A stretch of DNA of 64,000 bases from a bacterium (GTDB lineage: Bacteria > Bacillota > Clostridia > Oscillospirales > Ruminococcaceae), in NCBI GenBank assembly GCA_004561545.1, contig SFVK01000010.1, forward strand, positions 1-64,000, given 5' to 3'. The notes beneath the pieces are model-generated. The model was not told the DNA's origin and searched no databases. It saw only the letters and a list, made by a program, of their open reading frames with translations. Shown in pieces: positions 7,911 through 16,047 of the stretch (positions are counted from its first letter, which is position 1; each line of letters starts with the position of its first letter). Both the position numbers and the translations under genes were made by a program.

Positions 7911-7955
7911 AATGGTATCTCCTTTTCATCCTTGAATTTCAAAGGGAAAACAATT

Positions 7956-9323
7956 TCAGAAGGGCGTTTCCCAGGTAAACGCCACAAGTTCAACGCCGGT
8001 GTCCAGCGCCTCATGGTGAAGTGGGGTCCCGTTCAGCACAGCCTCCCCCATCTGGTTGTCATAGGGGTCATTGCGCCAGGCGTTGTCGGGCGGGGTCAGC
8101 TGCGCATAAAACTCCCGGTTGGCCACCATGCGCAGCGGATCAAGGTTGCCAAAGAAATGGCGGCGGCGCTCCTCGCAGCCAAACCGGTGGGCGCTGGAGC
8201 CAAAGGAGCAGTCCGCCCAAAGCCAGCCGTAAGGGGCGATATAGAACTGGGCCCAGTCGTGGCAGCCCGCTTCTTTGGGAGTGACATACAACCCGCTCTG
8301 CCAGCGAGCCGGAATGCCCGCAATGCGGCAAAGCGTGATAAAGAGCAGCGACATCACGCCGCAGTCGCCCCAGCCGGATTTGGCGCAGTTTTCCGAGATG
8401 TTTTCCAGGCAGGCGTAGGCCGGCTGGTACCGGTAATTGGTGTTTGTGGTCACGTAGTCATAGATGGCGCGCGCCTTCACCACCGGGCCGTCGCAGCCCG
8501 AAATGATCCGGGCGCAGAGTGCCCTCAGCCAGGGGGTAAAGAGGATATGGGGCGCTTGCTCCCGGGTGAAAAAGCCGGGCTGCACCGGGTCGGGCACAAG
8601 GGCGTCCATATCATGGTATTCCGCCCGGACCCGGTAGCGGTAGGTCACCGTGCAGGGCGCCTGGGCGGCGGTGGTTTTCCAGTAGATGGTGCGCTGGGGG
8701 GCATCCGCCGGGGCAATCCGGCCGCCGGGGGTGGCATCCAGAATCTCAATCCCGCTCTGCTGCTCGCAGTCCGCCGGGATGGGCAGCCAGGCCTCCCATT
8801 CCGCGTTGGGGTCCGTGACCAGACCGGGAGCGGGCGCCACGGTGGCTTTCAGCGTAATCTGAGCGGTCAGCTCGCCGCGCTCCCGCATGGCCGCCAGCAT
8901 CCGGTCCCGGTTCTCGGTCTCGGAGGGGTCCGGCGCAAAGCCGCGGGAATTCATATCGGGGTAAAGACGCAGTGCGTTGAGGAAGCGGTCCAGATACCGG
9001 GGTTCCCGGTTCACATAGCGCCAGTCCAGACGGTCCGCCGCCACAAGGGCGTCCAGTTCCTCCGCGGTAAAGTCGGGCACTTCCGCCTGCATTTGAGCCA
9101 ACGCCTGCTCCCGGGTGAGGGTATAATACTGCGGGATGCGCCGCATGATCTCCCGCAGAGCCAGCAGCGCATTGCGCCCAGACTCCGGCAGGCGGGTCTG
9201 GGTCAGCAGACAGTCAATGCGGCGGTTGGCGGCGTCAAAATCGCCTGCGTCATAAAGGCGGCGCACATCGGCGGGCACCCCCGCCGCAAGATCGGCAAAC
9301 AGGGCATTGCAATCCTGTTTCAT
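7956..9323 (-). CDS. Transglutaminase-like domain protein
   Basis: 455 residues, no signal peptide or membrane helix, so cytoplasmic. The papain-like triad can be read: Cys in GWGDCGVMS near residue 320, His in GCHDWAQFYI near 355, Asp in WADCSFGSS near 372, the usual spacing of the bacterial transglutaminase-like superfamily (COG1305). The N-terminal 280 residues contain helical and beta regions I do not recognise. It starts 15 bp after the HslV/Anbu-like gene. In Anbu operons of other bacteria a transglutaminase homologue is also a partner, so a shared peptide-processing role is plausible. Confidence 0.85.
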   Translation of the reverse strand: MKQDCNALFADLAAGVPADVRRLYDAGDFDAANRRIDCLLTQTRLPESGRNALLALREIMRRIPQYYTLTREQALAQMQAEVPDFTAEELDALVAADRLDWRYVNREPRYLDRFLNALRLYPDMNSRGFAPDPSETENRDRMLAAMRERGELTAQITLKATVAPAPGLVTDPNAEWEAWLPIPADCEQQSGIEILDATPGGRIAPADAPQRTIYWKTTAAQAPCTVTYRYRVRAEYHDMDALVPDPVQPGFFTREQAPHILFTPWLRALCARIISGCDGPVVKARAIYDYVTTNTNYRYQPAYACLENISENCAKSGWGDCGVMSLLFITLCRIAGIPARWQSGLYVTPKEAGCHDWAQFYIAPYGWLWADCSFGSSAHRFGCEERRRHFFGNLDPLRMVANREFYAQLTPPDNAWRNDPYDNQMGEAVLNGTPLHHEALDTGVELVAFTWETPF

Positions 9324-9338
9324 GGTATTTCTCCCCTT

Positions 9339-9920
9339 TCACATGACCAGTTCCCGATAGAAGGTGGTGTTCACTGTGGCGTCCCCTTCGGCCAGTTTGG
9401 CAATGCAGCCGTCCAGGGTTTTGGCCACATCGTCCAGGCTGCGCCAGGCCGCCGCCTGCGGTTTGACACAGGCTTCCAGGAAGGGTCCAATCTCGGTATG
9501 GGAGCAGGCCCCCTCAATGAGATAGGCGTCCTCCCGCGCAGGCTGGGCCTGCGGCTCATACTGCTGCTCGCTCCCAAGGCTGACCAGCTGAAAATCTCCC
9601 TTGCGGCCCCGGCCGCCCACCAGCAGGCGCACCCCCACCGGGGCGCAGGGAACGGTCAGCGCGGCATCATGGAGAACTTTGACGGTCTTTTCCAGCGTCA
9701 GATACTGAACATTGTACTCATCCAGCGAATTGACAATGCGGGCGGCCGCCACCGCGTCCCCCGCAAAACCCACCAGGACATTGCGGTTCACCTTGCGGAC
9801 CTTGGGCAGCTGTTCGGTCAGGATTTTGGGCTTGCCGCCGGTCACCGGCTCCTCCACCATACGGCCGTCGCTGACCATTGCGCAGAACGCTGCGCCGCAC
9901 ACCGCGAGAATTGCACTCAT
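9339..9920 (-). CDS. HslV/Anbu-like proteasome-type Ntn hydrolase
   Basis: 193 residues. After Met removal Ser becomes residue 1 and the protein aligns with HslV: SAILAV at Thr1, Asp17 in VSDGRM at exactly the same position, Lys in PKVRKV (Lys33 equivalent, after a 6-residue insertion), and VLVGFAGDAVAAARIVNSL as the conserved GFAG helix. Ser1 is also used by B. subtilis ClpQ. There is no HslU-type ATPase gene beside it; instead a transglutaminase gene follows, as in Anbu operons. Most likely a self-assembling peptidase of unknown substrate. RBS AGAGG precedes the ATG. Confidence 0.8.
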   Translation of the reverse strand: MSAILAVCGAAFCAMVSDGRMVEEPVTGGKPKILTEQLPKVRKVNRNVLVGFAGDAVAAARIVNSLDEYNVQYLTLEKTVKVLHDAALTVPCAPVGVRLLVGGRGRKGDFQLVSLGSEQQYEPQAQPAREDAYLIEGACSHTEIGPFLEACVKPQAAAWRSLDDVAKTLDGCIAKLAEGDATVNTTFYRELVM

Positions 9921-9959
9921 GTAACGTTCCTCTTTTCCCTATGAACATCGTTTTGGTTC

Positions 9960-9988
9960 ATTGTAGCACAAAACCGGCGGAGTGAAAA
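9960..9988 (-). promoter_or_regulatory. Promoter of the Ntn hydrolase operon
   Basis: TACAAT (9960-9965) with a weak TTTTCA (9983-9988) 17 bp upstream on the minus strand. Confidence 0.5.
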
Positions 9989-10003
9989 GGGGCCGGCCGC
10001 AGC

Positions 10004-10035
10004 AAAAGCGGCGCAGGGCTTGCGCTCCGCGCCGC
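10004..10035 (-). terminator. Terminator after the EIIA gene
   Basis: Minus-strand stem GCGGCGC/GCGCCGC (10008-10014, 10029-10035) followed by TTTT, 20 bp after the EIIA stop. Confidence 0.65.
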
Positions 10036-10054
10036 GAAAGGATGCTGCAAAAAA

Positions 10055-10555
10055 TTATTTGGCAATCTTCATCAGATCGTCGCCGGGCTTGACGGCGCCG
10101 GAGGCAACGGTGGTAACCTCGGCAAAGTCATCGGTGTTGGTCACAACGGTGATGACCACGGCGGGATGACCGGCAGCCTTGATCTTGTCCAGATCCATGG
10201 TGAGCAGAAGCTGGCCCTTGGTGATCTTGTCGCCCAGCTTCACCTTGGCGGAAAAACCATCGCCCTTCATCTCGACGGTATCCACGCCCACATGGATGAG
10301 CACTTCAATGCCGTTCTTGCCGGCGATGCCCAGCGCATGGAGGGTGTCGGGGGCCTGGGTGATCTCGCCGTCGCAGGGCGCATAGACCTTGCCCTCGCTG
10401 GGGTCAATGCCGCAGCACTGGCCAAGAATGCCCTGCGCGAACACTTCATCGGGGATATCTTCCATCTTCACGACGGTACCGGCCGCGTCTGCGGCGAGCA
10501 TGGCAGGAAACGCCGGGGCGGTTTCCTTCTTTTTGAACATATCGAACAGTCCCAT
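10055..10555 (-). CDS. PTS glucose-type EIIA component
   Basis: 166 residues, the size of free-standing Crr-like EIIA(Glc). It accepts phosphate from HPr and passes it to an EIIB domain. The phospho-acceptor is His88 in VLIHVGVDTV, and the supporting His73 in TLHALG is present. The IDPSEGKVYAPCDGEI segment is also typical. No EIIBC gene is adjacent, so the partner permease is elsewhere. A strong own promoter precedes it, and TetR lies upstream in the same direction. Confidence 0.93.
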   Translation of the reverse strand: MGLFDMFKKKETAPAFPAMLAADAAGTVVKMEDIPDEVFAQGILGQCCGIDPSEGKVYAPCDGEITQAPDTLHALGIAGKNGIEVLIHVGVDTVEMKGDGFSAKVKLGDKITKGQLLLTMDLDKIKAAGHPAVVITVVTNTDDFAEVTTVASGAVKPGDDLMKIAK

Positions 10556-10612
10556 GGTTATCTCTCCTTTAATTGCTGTCCGTCAGAGGCTCTGCGGACA
10601 TGGTTTGGTTCT

Positions 10613-10641
10613 ATTATAAATGAAGCAACGCGGTAAATCAA
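10613..10641 (-). promoter_or_regulatory. Promoter of the EIIA gene
   Basis: TTGATT (10636-10641), 17 bp, TATAAT (10613-10618) on the minus strand; the -35 box overlaps the stop of the upstream TetR gene. Confidence 0.75.
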
Positions 10642-11237
10642 GCCTGATTTGACTGGATTCTCTGCGATGCGGCGGCCTGTTTCACGGCCCGGATGGCCGT
10701 CCAGGTGGTGTGTGCCATCTCGGCGGCAGATTCCGGTTTGCCGCGCTGGAGCCATGCCTCAATGTTCCCAAAGCAGCCCTGCACGGCAAACGCCACCATG
10801 TAACGCTGGTTCGGCGTGGCGGATTCCTGGGGAGCAATATATCCCACGCAGCGCTCCTCAATCAGCGTTTGCAGACGGCGCCGGAACGCCGGGTCCCCGT
10901 TGGGACCCAGCAGAGCGCTGCATATTCCATCGTTCTCATCAAGATAGCGGTAGAGCATACAGAGCGATTCCGGGGTGGAATCCTCATTCAGGCGGGGCAG
11001 GATGTCATCCATCAGGCGTTCCATGGCGTCAATCTGGTCCTGCTCCACCCGGTCCATCAGCTCATAGATGTCCGAGTAATGGAAGTAAAACGTTCCCCGG
11101 CTGACCCTGGCAAGATCCGTCAGTTCGCGAACCGTGATTTCACGCACCGGCTTTTCCAAAAGCAGCGTGATCAGCGCATCCGACAAACGCCGCCGTGTCA
11201 TGCGCACGCTGCGGTTGGCTTCGCCCTTGTTGTTCAT
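10638..11237 (-). CDS. TetR/AcrR-family transcriptional regulator
   Basis: 199 residues. The N-terminal DNA-binding domain is clear: TRRRLSDALITLLLEKP, then the helix-turn-helix ITVRELTDLARVSRGTFYFHY (about residues 34-54, GTFYFHY being the TetR signature). The C-terminal ligand domain is divergent and gives no hint of the inducer. It has a strong promoter and lies upstream of the PTS EIIA gene and divergent from the HD hydrolase gene. Confidence 0.92.
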   Translation of the reverse strand: MNNKGEANRSVRMTRRRLSDALITLLLEKPVREITVRELTDLARVSRGTFYFHYSDIYELMDRVEQDQIDAMERLMDDILPRLNEDSTPESLCMLYRYLDENDGICSALLGPNGDPAFRRRLQTLIEERCVGYIAPQESATPNQRYMVAFAVQGCFGNIEAWLQRGKPESAAEMAHTTWTAIRAVKQAAASQRIQSNQA

Positions 11238-11261
11238 CTCTATCCCACCTTTCTATCTTCC

Positions 11262-11290
11262 ATAGTAGTTCGGCCTGCGGCATTTGTCAA
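11262..11290 (-). promoter_or_regulatory. Promoter of the TetR gene
   Basis: TTGACA (11285-11290), 17 bp, TACTAT (11262-11267), about 25 bp upstream of the start codon on the minus strand. Confidence 0.75.
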
Positions 11291-11432
11291 GCAAAAAAGG
11301 AAGTTTTGTATAATTTTATCTGTTTCATTGGATTTATTTTTGTGCGGACTATACGATTTTTCGTTCTTTGCGGGGGAGCTGTCTCTGCCGGGACCCGGGT
11401 ATGGTATAATCAGGACAAAAGGAGATGGTTCC

Positions 11433-12209
11433 ATGCAAATTGACCGCCGCGCGACCTGCGCCGCTTTTGCGGAGGATCTGCGCCCCTATGATACCGCCGA
11501 CCCAAAAGTCAAGCTCAAGATCGATCACACCTACCGCGTGGCGGCGCTGTGCGAGCGCATTGCCAAAAGCCTGGCCCTGCCCGCCGGGGAGGTGGATCTG
11601 GCCTGGCTGTGCGGCTTGCTGCACGATGTGGGACGTTTTGAGCAGCTCCGACTGTACGGGACCTTTGACGATGCCAAGAGCATGGACCACGCGGCGGCCG
11701 GTGTGCAGGTGTTGTTCGGGCGCGGGGCGATCCGCAGGTACCTGAAGGACCGTGATGAGGACCGTCTGTTGGAGACTGCCGTGGCCTGGCACAGCTCTTA
11801 CCGCCTGCCGGACGGACTGGACCGCCGGACGCTGATGTTCTGCAACATTCTGCGGGACGCCGACAAAATTGACATTCTGCGGGTCAACGTGGAGACTCCG
11901 CTGGAGGAAATCTACAACGTGAGCACCGAGGCACTGCGCACTTCGCCGGTGACGCCCGCCGTGGCACAGGCATTCTACGCCCACCACACCGTGCTGCGCA
12001 GCCTCAAGCGCCACCCGGCGGACCACGTCGTGGGGCACGCCTCGCTGGTCTATGAGCTGGTCTTTCCCGAAAGCCGCCGTATTGTGGCACAGCAGGGCTG
12101 GCTGTGGAAGCTGCTGGACTTTCCAACCGACAACCCCGAAACTGCCGCTCTGTTTGCCGCCATGCGGCAGCACATGGAGGGCTGGCTGGCGGAGCACACC
12201 GCCGGATAA
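11433..12209 (+). CDS. HD-domain phosphohydrolase
   Basis: 258 residues. The metal-binding HD signature is complete: His in IDHTYRVAALCERIA, LLHDVGRFEQ, an extra DHAAAGVQVLF, HSSYRLP and RDADKIDILR. HD proteins of this group act on nucleotides or phosphodiesters; the substrate cannot be named. The ATG at 11433 is chosen because AAAGGAG lies nine bases upstream and TATAAT (11405-11410) precedes it; the much longer in-frame extension upstream would overlap the TetR gene. It is divergent from TetR, which could regulate it. Confidence 0.85.
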   Translation: MQIDRRATCAAFAEDLRPYDTADPKVKLKIDHTYRVAALCERIAKSLALPAGEVDLAWLCGLLHDVGRFEQLRLYGTFDDAKSMDHAAAGVQVLFGRGAIRRYLKDRDEDRLLETAVAWHSSYRLPDGLDRRTLMFCNILRDADKIDILRVNVETPLEEIYNVSTEALRTSPVTPAVAQAFYAHHTVLRSLKRHPADHVVGHASLVYELVFPESRRIVAQQGWLWKLLDFPTDNPETAALFAAMRQHMEGWLAEHTAG

Positions 12210-12214
12210 GACAA

Positions 12215-12257
12215 AACAGCGCCGCTGAAAAGCTCGGGGCCATTCAGCGGCGCTGTT
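12215..12257. terminator. Bidirectional terminator between HD gene and rubrerythrin
   Basis: 15-bp perfect stem AACAGCGCCGCTGAA/TTCAGCGGCGCTGTT (12215-12229, 12243-12257). The minus strand continues with TTTTG, serving the rubrerythrin gene. Confidence 0.7.
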
Positions 12258-12299
12258 ATCGGATTGACGGATCAGAGCGCACCGCTCTGCCGCCGGGGA

Positions 12300-12842
12300 T
12301 CAATAGTTGCTGCTCTTGATTTCAAAATAGCTCTGGGGATGGGCGCAGACGGGGCACTTGACGGGGGCATGGGTGCCAATGTAGACAAAACCGCAGTTGC
12401 GGCACTGCCAGACCTGCTCGGTCTCACGGGCATAGACCTTGCCGGCCTCGATGTTGGCGGCCAGGGCCTTGTAGCGCTCCTCATGCTCACGCTCGATTTC
12501 GGCAACCATGGTGAAGAGGTGGGCGATATCGTCAAAGCCCTCCTCCTTTGCCTCAGCGGCCATGCGGGGATACATGGACGTGTGCTCCTCGTTCTCACCG
12601 GCGGCGGCCATCTTGAGGCAGGTCAGGGTGTCGGGAATCTGGCCGCCCTCCATAAGCATCTTGAACCAGATCTTGGCATGCTCCTTCTCGTTGTCCGCAG
12701 TGGCGGTAAAGATGGAGGCAATCTGCTCATACCCTTCCTTCTTTGCCTTGGACGCAAAGTAGGTGTACTTGTTGCGGGCCTGGCTCTCGCCAGCGAAGGC
12801 CTCCCACAGATTTTTTTCGGTTTTGCTGCCTTTGAGTTCCAT
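12300..12842 (-). CDS. rbr: Rubrerythrin
   Basis: 180 residues. An N-terminal ferritin-like di-iron domain (FAGESQARNKYTYFASKAKKEG near residue 18, later EHAKIWF and EIEREHEERY carrying Glu/His ligands) is followed by a C-terminal rubredoxin domain with CRNCGFVY and CPVC. It reduces hydrogen peroxide and protects anaerobes from oxygen. ATG 12842 is chosen because AAGGAGA lies upstream. It is divergent from a Fur/PerR-type gene, its likely regulator. Confidence 0.96.
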   Translation of the reverse strand: MELKGSKTEKNLWEAFAGESQARNKYTYFASKAKKEGYEQIASIFTATADNEKEHAKIWFKMLMEGGQIPDTLTCLKMAAAGENEEHTSMYPRMAAEAKEEGFDDIAHLFTMVAEIEREHEERYKALAANIEAGKVYARETEQVWQCRNCGFVYIGTHAPVKCPVCAHPQSYFEIKSSNY

Positions 12843-12891
12843 ATCGCATATCTCCTTTTTCGTCGTTATTTTAGGATCTTGTCTCAAACAT

Positions 12892-12920
12892 ATTATATGG
12901 ATTTTTTCTTTCCCTGTCAA
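12892..12920 (-). promoter_or_regulatory. Rubrerythrin promoter
   Basis: TTGACA (12915-12920), 17 bp, TATAAT (12892-12897) on the minus strand. The AT-rich -10 surroundings could hold a PerR site. Confidence 0.8.
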
Positions 12921-12984
12921 GCCCGCCCACGCACAAAAAAAGCAGATACTTTTTGTGCGTTTTGCTCATGGTATTGCAACGCCA

Positions 12985-13013
12985 TTGACAAAGGCTGTAA
13001 AATCGTGTATTCT
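12985..13013 (+). promoter_or_regulatory. Promoter of the Fur/PerR gene
   Basis: TTGACA (12985-12990), 17 bp, TATTCT (13008-13013), divergent from the rubrerythrin promoter. Confidence 0.75.
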
Positions 13014-13110
13014 ATTTATAAGATTCTGTCTTGAGTGAATGGTTCAGGAAAATTCACCGTGACGTTTTCTTTTCCACCGGCAAATCCGAACGAAAGGACA
13101 AAAACCCGCC

Positions 13111-13482
13111 ATGACACGACAGCGCGCTTTGATTTTGAACATTATGCAGGAAAGTCCGAAGCATCTTACCGCCGACGAGATTTTTGCCCTTGCCCGGCAG
13201 CGGATGCCCGGCATTGCCCGCGGTACCGTGTACCGCAATCTGAAGCTCATGGAGCAGGCGCATGAAATCGCAAAGCTGGAGATGTCCGACGGCGCCGACC
13301 GGTTTGACAAAACCCCCACGCCTCACGGGCATCTGTACTGCGACGGCTGCGGCAGCCTGCAGGACATTCCGGTAATCGGGCTGGTGCGGGAGATCGAGGA
13401 CGCCATCGGCACCGAGGTGCGTTCCTACCAGCTCACCATCCATTATCTGTGTCCCGCGTGCCGCAAAGAGCAGGCGCAGTGA
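13111..13482 (+). CDS. Fur-family regulator, probably PerR-like
   Basis: 123 residues, compact for Fur (about 140-150) because the N-terminal arm is short. The winged helix reads MTRQRALILNIMQ...HLTADEIFALARQRMPGIARGTVYRNL. The metal sites include HGHLYCDGCG and the C-terminal CPAC, giving a structural Zn(Cys)4 site as in PerR. Position opposite rubrerythrin suggests peroxide-responsive control; specificity (PerR versus Fur or Zur) is inferred from context only. Confidence 0.9.
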   Translation: MTRQRALILNIMQESPKHLTADEIFALARQRMPGIARGTVYRNLKLMEQAHEIAKLEMSDGADRFDKTPTPHGHLYCDGCGSLQDIPVIGLVREIEDAIGTEVRSYQLTIHYLCPACRKEQAQ

Positions 13483-13503
13483 ATCCCCGTCCGATATCCC
13501 CTT

Positions 13504-13537
13504 CCGCGCGCCATCCCGGTGCGCGGGCTTTTCTTTT
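13504..13537 (+). terminator. Terminator after the Fur-family gene
   Basis: Stem CCGCGC/GCGCGG (13504-13509, 13521-13526) followed by GCTTTTCTTTT. Confidence 0.7.
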
Positions 13538-13589
13538 GTGCGGCGATGTGCTATGATACAACCAGCAATTGTTTCAGGGAGGCGTCCGC

Positions 13590-14453
13590 ATGATTTATCT
13601 CTCCAATTTTTCTTTCCCGTCTTCGGGCGCCGAGGACAACTATCTGGCATTCAACGCCCGGGCCAAATACACCTGCTATGATTCCTACTATCCTTTTGGT
13701 GTGTTCCGGGAAGCCGGGCGGAGCCACTACGACCTGACGGACATCACCATCCTTTACGGCGGCAACGGCTCCGGCAAGACCACCGCCCTCAACGTGATGG
13801 CCGACGCGCTGCGGCTGAACCGGGGCGCGGCGTACAACCGCACGGATTTTTTTGCGGATTATGTGCGGCTGTGCCAGTTCGATGTGCTCCACGCCATCCC
13901 CCCGTCCAGCCTGATTTTGACCAGCGATGATGTGTTTGACTATATGCTGGATCTGCGGACCATCAACGACAAAATCGACACCCGCCGGGGTGAGCTTTTT
14001 GACGAGGTCACCGAAGCCCGGTCCGCCAAATTTCAGATGCACAGCATGGAGGATTATGACCGTCTCAAGGAGGTGAGCCAGGCACGGCGGATGAGCAAAT
14101 CCCAGATTGCCCGCCGAAATCTCGCCCCCAACGTGCGCACCCGGTCCAATGGGGAGAGCGCCTTTCTGGTGTTTCAGGAGAAGCTCAAATCCAACGCCCT
14201 GTACCTGCTGGACGAGCCGGAAAACAGCCTTTCGGCGGCGCGGCAGATGGAGCTGGCCCAGTATCTGAGCGACTCGGCGCGGTTTTACCGGTGTCAGTTT
14301 GTGATCGCCACCCACTCCCCCTTTCTGCTGGCCATTCCCGGCGCACGGATCTATGACCTGGACAGCCGGCCGGTTCAGGCGCGGCGATGGACCGAGCTGG
14401 AAAGTGTGCGGGAATATTATGATTTTTTCAAGGCCCATGAGGAGGAGTTCTGA
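13590..14453 (+). CDS. AAA/ABC-type ATPase (COG3910-like)
   Basis: 287 residues. Walker A GGNGSGKTT near residue 61, Walker B LYLLDEPENSLS near 208-219, and the H-loop ATHSPFLL near 244. No membrane helix or transport domain, so it belongs to the soluble OLD/SMC-like predicted ATPases of unknown function. ATG 13590 is preferred over an upstream start because AGGGAGG lies seven bases before it. It stands alone between terminators, so context gives no substrate. Confidence 0.85.
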   Translation: MIYLSNFSFPSSGAEDNYLAFNARAKYTCYDSYYPFGVFREAGRSHYDLTDITILYGGNGSGKTTALNVMADALRLNRGAAYNRTDFFADYVRLCQFDVLHAIPPSSLILTSDDVFDYMLDLRTINDKIDTRRGELFDEVTEARSAKFQMHSMEDYDRLKEVSQARRMSKSQIARRNLAPNVRTRSNGESAFLVFQEKLKSNALYLLDEPENSLSAARQMELAQYLSDSARFYRCQFVIATHSPFLLAIPGARIYDLDSRPVQARRWTELESVREYYDFFKAHEEEF

Positions 14454-14495
14454 TGGGGGCGATTTCCTCTTTGTAAAAGACGGGCCAAAAATGTC

Positions 14496-14532
14496 AAAAG
14501 GGTTCTGCGCAGAGGATGTGCAGAACCCTTTT
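14496..14532. terminator. Bidirectional terminator
   Basis: AAAAGGGTTCTGC/GCAGAACCCTTTT stem (14496-14508, 14520-14532) followed by T residues on both strands, between convergent genes. Confidence 0.85.
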
Positions 14533-14543
14533 TGATCCAGATT

Positions 14544-15140
14544 TTACAAATGGAACTTCTGATGGGCAATGCCGGCCAGAAGTGTGGCGGAGCCCTCGAT
14601 GCCGAACACGCTGGAATTGACCATGAAGTGGCAGTTGACGTAGGCGTCCCCGCCGCCGCATTCCTTATGGTAGGCTTCCCGGCTGCGGTCCACCTTGTCA
14701 ATCATGCGGCGGGCGGTTTTTTCGTCCATCTCCAGCCGTTCCACGCAGTTGCGGAACCGGTCCTCATAGGGCGCAAAATTATGGACGTTGAGCAGGTTGT
14801 CATAGTCGCTGAGCACCGCATCAGCGTAGCGCCCCACAATAATGCAGGAATCCCGGGCGGCAAGGTCGCGGATAATATTGCGCTGTACCATAAAAATCTC
14901 ATCCTGTATACTCTTGAGACCGGTCCCCAGGGGATAGATGCGCTTATAATACAGATTGCCGGCGGATTCCTCGTTGTCCGAAATGGTGGAGACCGGCAGT
15001 CCCATGCGGCTGGCGGCAGCCTCCACAATATCCCGGTCATAGAATTCCACGCCCAGCTGGCGGGCCAGCTCCTGGGCAATGCTGCGGCCCATACTGGCAA
15101 ACTGACGGGAAATGGTGACGACATATTTTGTCTGAGCCAT
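14544..15140 (-). CDS. Cytidylate kinase-like family protein
   Basis: 198 residues. The N-terminal VVTISRQFASMGRSIAQELA matches the P-loop region of the cytidylate kinase-like family (COG/PF13189), where GSGG is modified to ASMGRS; later CIIVGRYAD and EDRFRNCVERL resemble the CMP kinase core. True Cmk is encoded separately at 40192-40854, so this is a paralogue whose substrate is unknown. ATG 15140 is chosen for its GGAGGG RBS. It is the last gene of the amino-acid ABC operon. Confidence 0.85.
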   Translation of the reverse strand: MAQTKYVVTISRQFASMGRSIAQELARQLGVEFYDRDIVEAAASRMGLPVSTISDNEESAGNLYYKRIYPLGTGLKSIQDEIFMVQRNIIRDLAARDSCIIVGRYADAVLSDYDNLLNVHNFAPYEDRFRNCVERLEMDEKTARRMIDKVDRSREAYHKECGGGDAYVNCHFMVNSSVFGIEGSATLLAGIAHQKFHL

Positions 15141-15151
15141 AGGTTCCCTCC

Positions 15152-15931
15152 TCACCGGGCCGCTGCGGCGGGCGCCGCCGCCCGCGCCGTCTGTTTGGGG
15201 CGGCGATTTTGCAGGCTGCGGACCACGCAGGACAGGGTAAAATTGATGACAAAATAAATGGCAAAGGCCACGCCGAACAGCACAAAAACATCACTGACCA
15301 TCTGGGTGCCCACGCCATTGTACAGATTGGAGGTGGCCAGGATCTTGCGTACCCGGCTCATCAGCTCAATGGTGGCCACATTGGCCAGGTAGGAGGAGTC
15401 CTTGATGCTGGTGATGACCTGGCTGAGCAGCGTCGGCACAATGGCGCGGAACGCCTGGGGAAGCACGATATAAATCATGATCTGAAACGTGCTGAAGCCC
15501 TGGGAGTGTCCGGCCTCGAACTGCCCCTGCGGCACCGAGTTCAGTCCGCCGCGGACAATCTCGGCAATCACCGAGGAGGTGAACAGCACCAGCGCCACCA
15601 CGGCGCGGAACATGATCTTAACCTCCACACTGGTCAGGCCAAACATTTTGCGGGCGAAAAATTCCGGGCAGGGGCAGAACACCAGACAGACAAAAATCCA
15701 GAGCAGCAGCGGCGTGTTGCGAAAGATCTCGATATAGGCAGTGGCCAGCCATTTGAAAACCCGGGCCTTCCCGGTGCAGTAGTTGCGGGCAAGGGCCAGC
15801 ACCGAACCCAGCACAATGCTGATGCAGACCGCCAGCACCGAGATCACCAGCGTGAAAGCGGTGCCTTTGAGGATATAGGTCATGATGCCGGGCTTTGTGA
15901 GAATGGAAAGGCTTGCACCCCAATTTATCAT
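15152..15931 (-). CDS. Polar amino-acid ABC transporter permease (HisM/GlnP type)
   Basis: 259 residues with about five membrane helices and the cytoplasmic EAA loop (EAGHSQGFSTFQIMIYIVLPQA), which docks the ATPase; the usual EAA reads EAG here. IFRNTPLLLWIF and FTSSVIAEIVRGGLNSVP are typical of HisM-type permeases. The tail is Ala-rich. Together with GlnQ and the binding protein it imports a polar amino acid. Systems of this type often have two permeases; only a remnant of another is visible just upstream. Confidence 0.92.
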   Translation of the reverse strand: MINWGASLSILTKPGIMTYILKGTAFTLVISVLAVCISIVLGSVLALARNYCTGKARVFKWLATAYIEIFRNTPLLLWIFVCLVFCPCPEFFARKMFGLTSVEVKIMFRAVVALVLFTSSVIAEIVRGGLNSVPQGQFEAGHSQGFSTFQIMIYIVLPQAFRAIVPTLLSQVITSIKDSSYLANVATIELMSRVRKILATSNLYNGVGTQMVSDVFVLFGVAFAIYFVINFTLSCVVRSLQNRRPKQTARAAAPAAAAR

Positions 15932-15932
15932 T

Positions 15933-16047
15933 CAGGCCACCCCCTCTTCCAGTTTTTTGACAACCTCGGCGCTGCGGGCGGCCCGCCGGGGGCTGTGGCC
16001 CTGCTGCGGCGCGCCGCCGTTGTTCGCGGCTTTTGCGGAATGCGCGA
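15933..16047 (-). pseudogene. Possible C-terminal remnant of a second ABC permease
   Basis: The gap between the binding protein and the permease is open in one minus-strand frame for about 37 codons and ends RRAARSAEVVKKLEEGVA-stop one base before the permease ATG, the spacing expected of a preceding co-transcribed gene. The frame has no start or membrane helix. It may be the charged tail of a lost permease. This is an inference; similarity cannot be tested here. Confidence 0.35.

Noticed and set aside
11240..11434. Small minus-strand ORF between TetR and the HD gene
   Set aside because: It runs over both promoters, has no RBS and a composition unlike neighbouring genes.
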